Of a stretch of DNA of 64,000 bases, positions 61,866 through 64,000 are shown in pieces. The translations under genes and the position numbers were made by a program. A model generated the notes under the pieces. That model saw only the letters and a list, made by a program, of their open reading frames with translations, made no database searches and had not been told where the DNA came from. Position 1 is the first letter of the stretch, and every line of letters starts with the position of its first letter. Source of the DNA: Pseudomonas sp. B20(2017) (GTDB lineage: Bacteria > Pseudomonadota > Gammaproteobacteria > Pseudomonadales > Pseudomonadaceae); contig NZ_NEJP01000016.1 in NCBI RefSeq assembly GCF_002113125.1, positions 1 to 64,000 of the forward strand, in the 5' to 3' direction.

Positions 61866-62966
61866 TTACTCCTTGTCCGCCAGATTGACCACGCGGTTGG
61901 AGCGATCCACCGGACGCACCTGCTGCCCTTCCAGCAGCACATGGACGCCAGCGGCGACCACCCAGTCGCTGGCGCTCAGGCCTTCGAGCACCGGCACGGT
62001 TTTCTCACCGAACGGGCCGGTGCGCACCGGGGTCTTTTTCAGGGTGTTGTTGGCGCTGACGACCCAGACGTAGGTCGCGCCGTTTTCGGCGGTCAGCGCC
62101 GAGAGCGGCACCGACAGCGGGATGACATCGGCGGTCTGCACGAAGACCCGGGCGCTCTGGCCCAGTTCTGCCGGGACCTTGCCGGAGGTGAATGAAATGC
62201 GTGCAGCGAAGGTGCGGGATTTTGGATCGGCGGCCGGCGACAGCTCGCGGATCTGCCCGGCGAAGCGCTGGTTCTGCTGCGTCCACAGTTCCACCGAAAC
62301 CGGCTGGCCGACCTTGAAGCGGCCGAAGCTCTGCTCCGGCAGGCTGATCAGCACTTCCCGTTCGCCATCAGTGGCGAGGGTGAAAACGGTCTGCCCGGCG
62401 GCGACCACTTGCCCGACTTCCACCGAACGCTTGGCCACCACGCCATCCTGCGGCGCGCGCAGCACGGCGTAACTGGCCTGATTGGTCGAGACGTTGAATT
62501 CGGCTTTGATCTGTTTGAGGCGGGCTTCGCCGGAGCGATAAAGGTTCTCGGCATTGTCGTAGGCCGAGCGGCTGACCATCTGCCGTTCCATCAGGGTCTT
62601 GTAGCGGTCCCGCTCGGCGCGCACCAGGTTCAGGTTGGCTTCGGCGGCCGCGACCTGGGCCCGGGTGGCCTCCAGTTGCAGGCGTACATCCTGCGGATCG
62701 AGTTCGGCGAGCGGTTGATCGGCCTTCACGCGCTGGCCTTCCTCGACCAGTCGTCGGCTGACTTTGCCGCCGATGCGGAACGCAAGATCGGGTTCGTAGC
62801 GGGCGCGAACCTCGCCCGGATAACTTTCCATCGCCTGCGCCGAAGGCTCTGGCTGCACCACCATGGCCGGTCGCACGCTGACTTGCGTCACCTCTTCCTT
62901 GCCACACGCCGACAATAAAAACGCCAGACTGACTGGCACCGCAAAGGACAACGCATGGCGGAACAT
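61866..62966 (-). CDS. mexJ: RND periplasmic adaptor MexJ
   Basis: MexJ links MexK to the outer-membrane channel. The 366-residue lipoprotein has lipobox LLSAC (Cys21), a barrel-sandwich/lipoyl part (about 45-180) with a coiled-coil hairpin (ATRAQVAAAEANLNLVRAER), a beta-barrel, and a membrane-proximal domain. It is 6 bases ahead of mexK and divergent from mexL across 94 bases. Confidence 0.9.
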   Translation of the reverse strand: MFRHALSFAVPVSLAFLLSACGKEEVTQVSVRPAMVVQPEPSAQAMESYPGEVRARYEPDLAFRIGGKVSRRLVEEGQRVKADQPLAELDPQDVRLQLEATRAQVAAAEANLNLVRAERDRYKTLMERQMVSRSAYDNAENLYRSGEARLKQIKAEFNVSTNQASYAVLRAPQDGVVAKRSVEVGQVVAAGQTVFTLATDGEREVLISLPEQSFGRFKVGQPVSVELWTQQNQRFAGQIRELSPAADPKSRTFAARISFTSGKVPAELGQSARVFVQTADVIPLSVPLSALTAENGATYVWVVSANNTLKKTPVRTGPFGEKTVPVLEGLSASDWVVAAGVHVLLEGQQVRPVDRSNRVVNLADKE

Positions 62967-62992
62967 GGTGAAGGACCTTTCGCTAAGGAGGC

Positions 62993-63050
62993 TTGGAATA
63001 ATTATACTGGCCGGTATGTTATTAATAGCAAACTCACCAGTCCAGTATTA
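62993..63050. promoter_or_regulatory. Overlapping divergent mexJ and mexL promoters with operator-like palindromes
   Basis: For mexJ (minus), a perfect -10 TATAAT (63001-63006) has -35 TTGCTA (63026-63031), spacer 19. For mexL (plus), TTGGAA (62993-62998) and TATGTT (63015-63020), spacer 16. Between them TACTGGCCGGTA (63005-63016) is a 10/12 palindrome, and TTATACTGG (63002-63010) recurs inverted as CCAGTATTA (63042-63050). MexL binding here would block both promoters. Confidence 0.6.
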
Positions 63051-63060
63051 AAAGCGAAGA

Positions 63061-63696
63061 ATGTCGAACAATCTTTCCACTCCAAACGGCCCCGGCCGCC
63101 CGAAGGATCCGGCCAAGCGCCAGGCGATTCTCGAGGCGGCGAAAATCCTGTTCCTGATTCATGGCTATGCCAACACCAGCATGGACGCAGTAGCCGCCGA
63201 GGCCGGGGTGTCGAAGCTGACGGTCTACAGCCATTTCAACGACAAGGAGACGCTGTTCTCTGCCGCCGTGGTGGCCAAATGCGAGGAGCAATTGCCGCCG
63301 CTGTTCTTCGAATTGCCGGACGGCATCGCGGTGGAAAATGTGTTGCTGAACATTGCGAGAGGCTTTCACCACCTGATCAACAGCGATGAATCGGTGAACC
63401 TGCATCGCCTGATCATGGCGCTGGGCAGTCAGGATCCGAAGCTGTCGCTGATCTTCTTCGAGGCCGGTCCCCAGCGCATGGTGCAAGGCATGGAACGGTT
63501 GCTGCGGCGGATTCACGAAACTGGCGTGCTGAGCATCGACAAACCGCATAACGCCGCCGAGCACTTCTTTTGCCTGATCAAGGGTGCGGGAAATTTCCGC
63601 CTGTTATACGGCTGCGGTGAGCCACTGACCGGCGAGGCGGCGGAAAGTCATGTGCAGGAAGTGGTCGGGCTGTTCATGCGGGCCTATCGCCCCTGA
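63061..63696 (+). CDS. mexL: TetR-family repressor MexL
   Basis: In P. aeruginosa MexL represses mexJK and itself. The 211-residue protein has an N-terminal TetR helix-turn-helix (about 18-65; MDAVAAEAGVSKLTVYSHFNDKE) and a helical ligand domain. The length is almost identical to MexL (212). Only a weak GCGAAG precedes the ATG. Confidence 0.88.
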   Translation: MSNNLSTPNGPGRPKDPAKRQAILEAAKILFLIHGYANTSMDAVAAEAGVSKLTVYSHFNDKETLFSAAVVAKCEEQLPPLFFELPDGIAVENVLLNIARGFHHLINSDESVNLHRLIMALGSQDPKLSLIFFEAGPQRMVQGMERLLRRIHETGVLSIDKPHNAAEHFFCLIKGAGNFRLLYGCGEPLTGEAAESHVQEVVGLFMRAYRP

Positions 63697-63720
63697 TTGT
63701 GCAGCGTCTGATTTGACGCT

Positions 63721-63812
63721 TTCGCGAGCAAGCTCGCTCCCACAGGTTTCGTTGGTGTTCACACCTCTAGTGATCACACCACTATCTCTGTGGGAGCGAG
63801 CTTGCTCGCGAA
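63721..63812. repeat. REP pair (inverted), A-subtype, opposite polarity
   Basis: Here the order is reversed: TTCGCGAGCAAGCTCGCTCC-type at 63721-63744 comes first and TGTGGGAGCGAGCTTGCTCG-type at 63789-63812 second. The pair separates the convergent mexL and rsmJ genes. Confidence 0.92.
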
Positions 63813-63827
63813 GGGGGCGACCTGGTC

Positions 63828-64000
63828 TCAGGCCTTGAGCGTTTTCTTCGGGTAGATGTCATAGCGGCTGGATTTGCCATCCAGCGCATGACTCGGTTTC
63901 GGCCCTTCGATGCACGGCGCCTTGCGCGGTCGCTTGACCACCACCCGGTGCGTGGCCAGTGCCAACGCTGCTTCCAGCAAGGCCGGAGCATCCGGATCAT
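63828..64000 (-). CDS. rsmJ: 16S rRNA (guanine1516-N2)-methyltransferase RsmJ, C-terminal end only
   Basis: A minus-strand frame enters from the right edge and stops at 63828-63830. It encodes the last 56 residues, including THRVVVKRPRKAPCIEGPKP and KSSRYDIYPKK, which I recognise as the C-terminus of RsmJ (formerly YhiQ). The start and catalytic domain lie outside the window. It is convergent with mexL. Confidence 0.85.
   Translation of the reverse strand, partial: DPDAPALLEAALALATHRVVVKRPRKAPCIEGPKPSHALDGKSSRYDIYPKKTLKA

Noticed and set aside
58791..62966. Naming the efflux pair triBC or mexAB
   Set aside because: TriABC has two adaptors and MexAB is followed by oprM; one adaptor, no channel, a divergent TetR gene and plsB nearby fit mexJK.
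63782..64000. Minus-strand frame MIRMLRPCWKQRW...
   Set aside because: It is out of frame with rsmJ and reads through the REP; the rsmJ frame ending at 63828 is the real one.

Overview
The window is chromosomal DNA from a Pseudomonas of the fluorescens group. The evidence is protein identity throughout, high G+C, the rpoS-rsmZ neighbourhood, the gene order (which matches what I remember of P. aeruginosa PAO1 around PA3622-PA3680 and PA1159-PA1163), and several copies of the Pseudomonas REP palindrome. No tRNA, rRNA, CRISPR array, prophage, insertion sequence or plasmid gene was seen.

Left arm (1-35 kb, almost all on the minus strand, so transcription runs right to left). Read in that direction: rpsB-tsf-pyrH-frr-uppS-cdsA-dxr-rseP-bamA-ompH-lpxD-fabZ-lpxA-lpxB-rnhB-dnaE-accA-tilS-pyrG-kdsA-eno-ftsB-ispD, then a formaldehyde-detoxification module (divergent LysR gene gfnR, adhC, fghA), then ispF-truD-surE-pcm-nlpD-rpoS and the Gac/Rsm small RNA rsmZ. 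This is the conserved gammaproteobacterial envelope cluster: isoprenoid precursor, lipid carrier, lipid A, Kdo, fatty-acid and outer-membrane assembly genes next to translation and replication genes. Many genes overlap by 1-13 bases. rpoS and rsmZ together place the stationary-phase sigma factor beside a post-transcriptional regulator RNA.

Middle (35-52 kb, mostly plus strand): map-glnD-dapC, a lone zinc metalloprotease gene, a CPA1 antiporter (minus), an ArsC/YffB-like gene, dapD, csdA-csdE with tcdA facing them (ct6A tRNA modification), the GH17-GT2 glucan synthase ndvB, dapE, rlmA and a small conserved gene. Three of the genes (dapC, dapD, dapE) make diaminopimelate for lysine and peptidoglycan.

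Right arm (52-64 kb): a cold-shock gene, plsB, a YbaY-type lipoprotein, a DUF4197 protein, a Fic AMP-transferase gene next to a 400-base dispersed repeat, the RND efflux system mexJK with divergent repressor gene mexL, and the 3' end of rsmJ cut by the window edge.

Most of the window is core genome and I did not find a convincing undescribed multi-gene system. The parts most worth a second look are the intergenic ones: a terminator whose U-tract abuts the ispF start codon, overlapping divergent promoters with a palindrome at mexJ/mexL, repeated half-sites at gfnR/adhC, structured dispersed elements near 46.1, 52.5 and 58.4-58.8 kb, and the two lone accessory genes (metalloprotease and Fic).
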